This document shows positions 32,706 through 33,562 of a stretch of 33,562 nt of DNA, piece by piece. The notes under the pieces were generated by a model that did not search any database, was not told where the DNA came from, and saw only the letters and a list, made by a program, of their open reading frames with translations. The stretch comes from CAYVIB01 sp964451365 (GTDB taxonomy: Bacteria; Pseudomonadota; Gammaproteobacteria; Pseudomonadales; Cellvibrionaceae). The stretch's first letter is position 1. Each line of letters opens with the position of its first letter. The stretch is taken from NCBI GenBank assembly GCA_964451365.1, contig CAYVIB010000043.1, positions 1-33,562 on the forward strand, given 5' to 3'. Position numbers and translations under genes: made by a program.

Positions 32706-33562
32706 ATGAATTTAAATGACGATTTGACTGCGGCAAACTTATTGAATACAAGTGATTTTAGTTTACGCATTAATGGACGAGCAATAAGTGTATCTTTTCT
32801 TGCTCCTTCGGATAATTCTGCCATACAAAATTTTTATTCACCTGACGATCAAAATCGATATAGGTTGGATGGTAGTTTAGAAGATCCTGCAACTTATCAA
32901 GCTTCTGTTATTTATGCGCTAGATCATATTCATGATTTGGGTCTTATCAGAAGTTATAACATAACGATTAATCCGATTGTGGGTGATCAACAGAAATTAA
33001 CAGCAAGTAGTACCGATTTGTTGATTGGAGCTTCCGACTTTAGAGATGACGATTCAAGAGGGCGTAATCAACCTATAGATCGAGATACCGATCAGGAGCT
33101 TGAGCCGGTTATACTGTATAACGAATCTATATTCTCCGGTAATGATCAGCGTCTAAGGGAGTACGTTGTTCTGCACGAGCTTGGTCACGCGTTGGGATTA
33201 AGGCACCCATTTACGGTTGATCAGAACGATAATGTTCAGTTGCTCCCCGGTTTTCCGAAAGAGGAATATGGAAGCTTGAAATACTCGATAATGAGTTATG
33301 ACCAATTACCTCATCCAGATTTTAACGCTAGTGTTTTACCAACGTCATTCATGCTTCTTGATTATTTACTTTTCCGACAGGAAGGTCTATTGGGAAGCTA
33401 CGAAACAAGTGATCGAGTTTACTGGTGGGATAAAGATACTGAAGTTTTACACACCATTTACGATACTGGCGGTACAGATACAATTTCTGCAGAAGGCCAT
33501 GATGCCCAAGCCGTTATCGACCTGCGCCAGGGCCATTTCAGTTCCTACGGTCAGGGTGAACC
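32706..33562 (+). CDS. Serralysin-like (M10) RTX metalloprotease, partial at window end
   Basis: 285 codons are visible before the window ends. There is no Sec signal. The zinc motif HELGHALGLRH is at 157-167 and the Met-turn SIMSY at 194-198, the pair that defines metzincins. Beyond it, YDTGGTDTISAEGHDAQAVI followed by DLRQGHFSS matches the start of the peptidase M10 serralysin C-terminal region, which leads into calcium-binding RTX repeats and a T1SS signal in known members. A GGAGGGAG lies before the ATG. It should be exported by a PrtD/HlyB-type system such as the one at 17631-21476. The N-terminal 40 residues differ from the protease fragments at 29217 and 29940. Confidence 0.9.
   Translation, partial: MNLNDDLTAANLLNTSDFSLRINGRAISVSFLAPSDNSAIQNFYSPDDQNRYRLDGSLEDPATYQASVIYALDHIHDLGLIRSYNITINPIVGDQQKLTASSTDLLIGASDFRDDDSRGRNQPIDRDTDQELEPVILYNESIFSGNDQRLREYVVLHELGHALGLRHPFTVDQNDNVQLLPGFPKEEYGSLKYSIMSYDQLPHPDFNASVLPTSFMLLDYLLFRQEGLLGSYETSDRVYWWDKDTEVLHTIYDTGGTDTISAEGHDAQAVIDLRQGHFSSYGQGE

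Noticed and set aside
1..33562. CRISPR arrays, tRNA and rRNA genes
   Set aside because: No regularly spaced direct repeats, cloverleaf-like sequence or rRNA segments were noticed on reading either strand.

Overview
The window looks like chromosomal DNA of a Gram-negative gammaproteobacterium, possibly a marine or polysaccharide-degrading one. The evidence is a set of lipoproteins and an outer-membrane protein, RlmJ, a YdeP-type molybdoenzyme, an AbgT transporter, a CadC-like regulator and a type I secretion system (T1SS). The genus cannot be fixed from the sequence alone.

Positions 1-17100 are GC-rich, tightly packed housekeeping and stress genes: Dps, a YdeP-like oxidoreductase, RlmJ, an AbgT transporter coupled to a MazG-like pyrophosphohydrolase, a Cys-rich lipoprotein, pirin, thiol peroxidase, a KtrAB-type potassium uptake pair, a putative porin, a Dabb protein overlapping a membrane-bound winged-helix/TPR regulator, a thioesterase and a gluconate-5-dehydrogenase-like SDR. 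Decay and small repeats are scattered here. They include a 269-bp MITE with 35-bp inverted ends, a truncated beta-propeller lipoprotein gene, a collapsed metallo-beta-lactamase-fold gene and several dispersed palindromes.

Positions 17631-21476 encode a T1SS inner-membrane ABC transporter and its HlyD adaptor, separated by a mosaic of dispersed repeats. No TolC-like gene is visible.

From about 21500 the sequence becomes clearly more AT-rich and looks like an accessory island. It begins with an apparent operon of an unknown membrane protein, a 50-aa protein, a Coq4-like zinc-motif protein and an acyl-CoA desaturase-like enzyme. Next come a lipoprotein and a 1029-aa RTX protein with an unrecognised N-terminal half, closed by a strong terminator.

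Positions 28200-33562 hold the most interesting part. Small cysteine-containing secreted proteins or lipoproteins each sit directly upstream of a leaderless metzincin protease gene or its remnant. One cassette keeps only the protease N-terminus. A second protease is fused in frame, just after its zinc motif, to a 5'-truncated IS5-family transposase. The last is an apparently intact serralysin-like RTX protease that runs off the window. My inference is that these are protease/envelope-inhibitor (immunity-like) cassettes served by the nearby T1SS, undergoing duplication and decay. The inhibitor role is a hypothesis, since none of the partner families is one I recognise.
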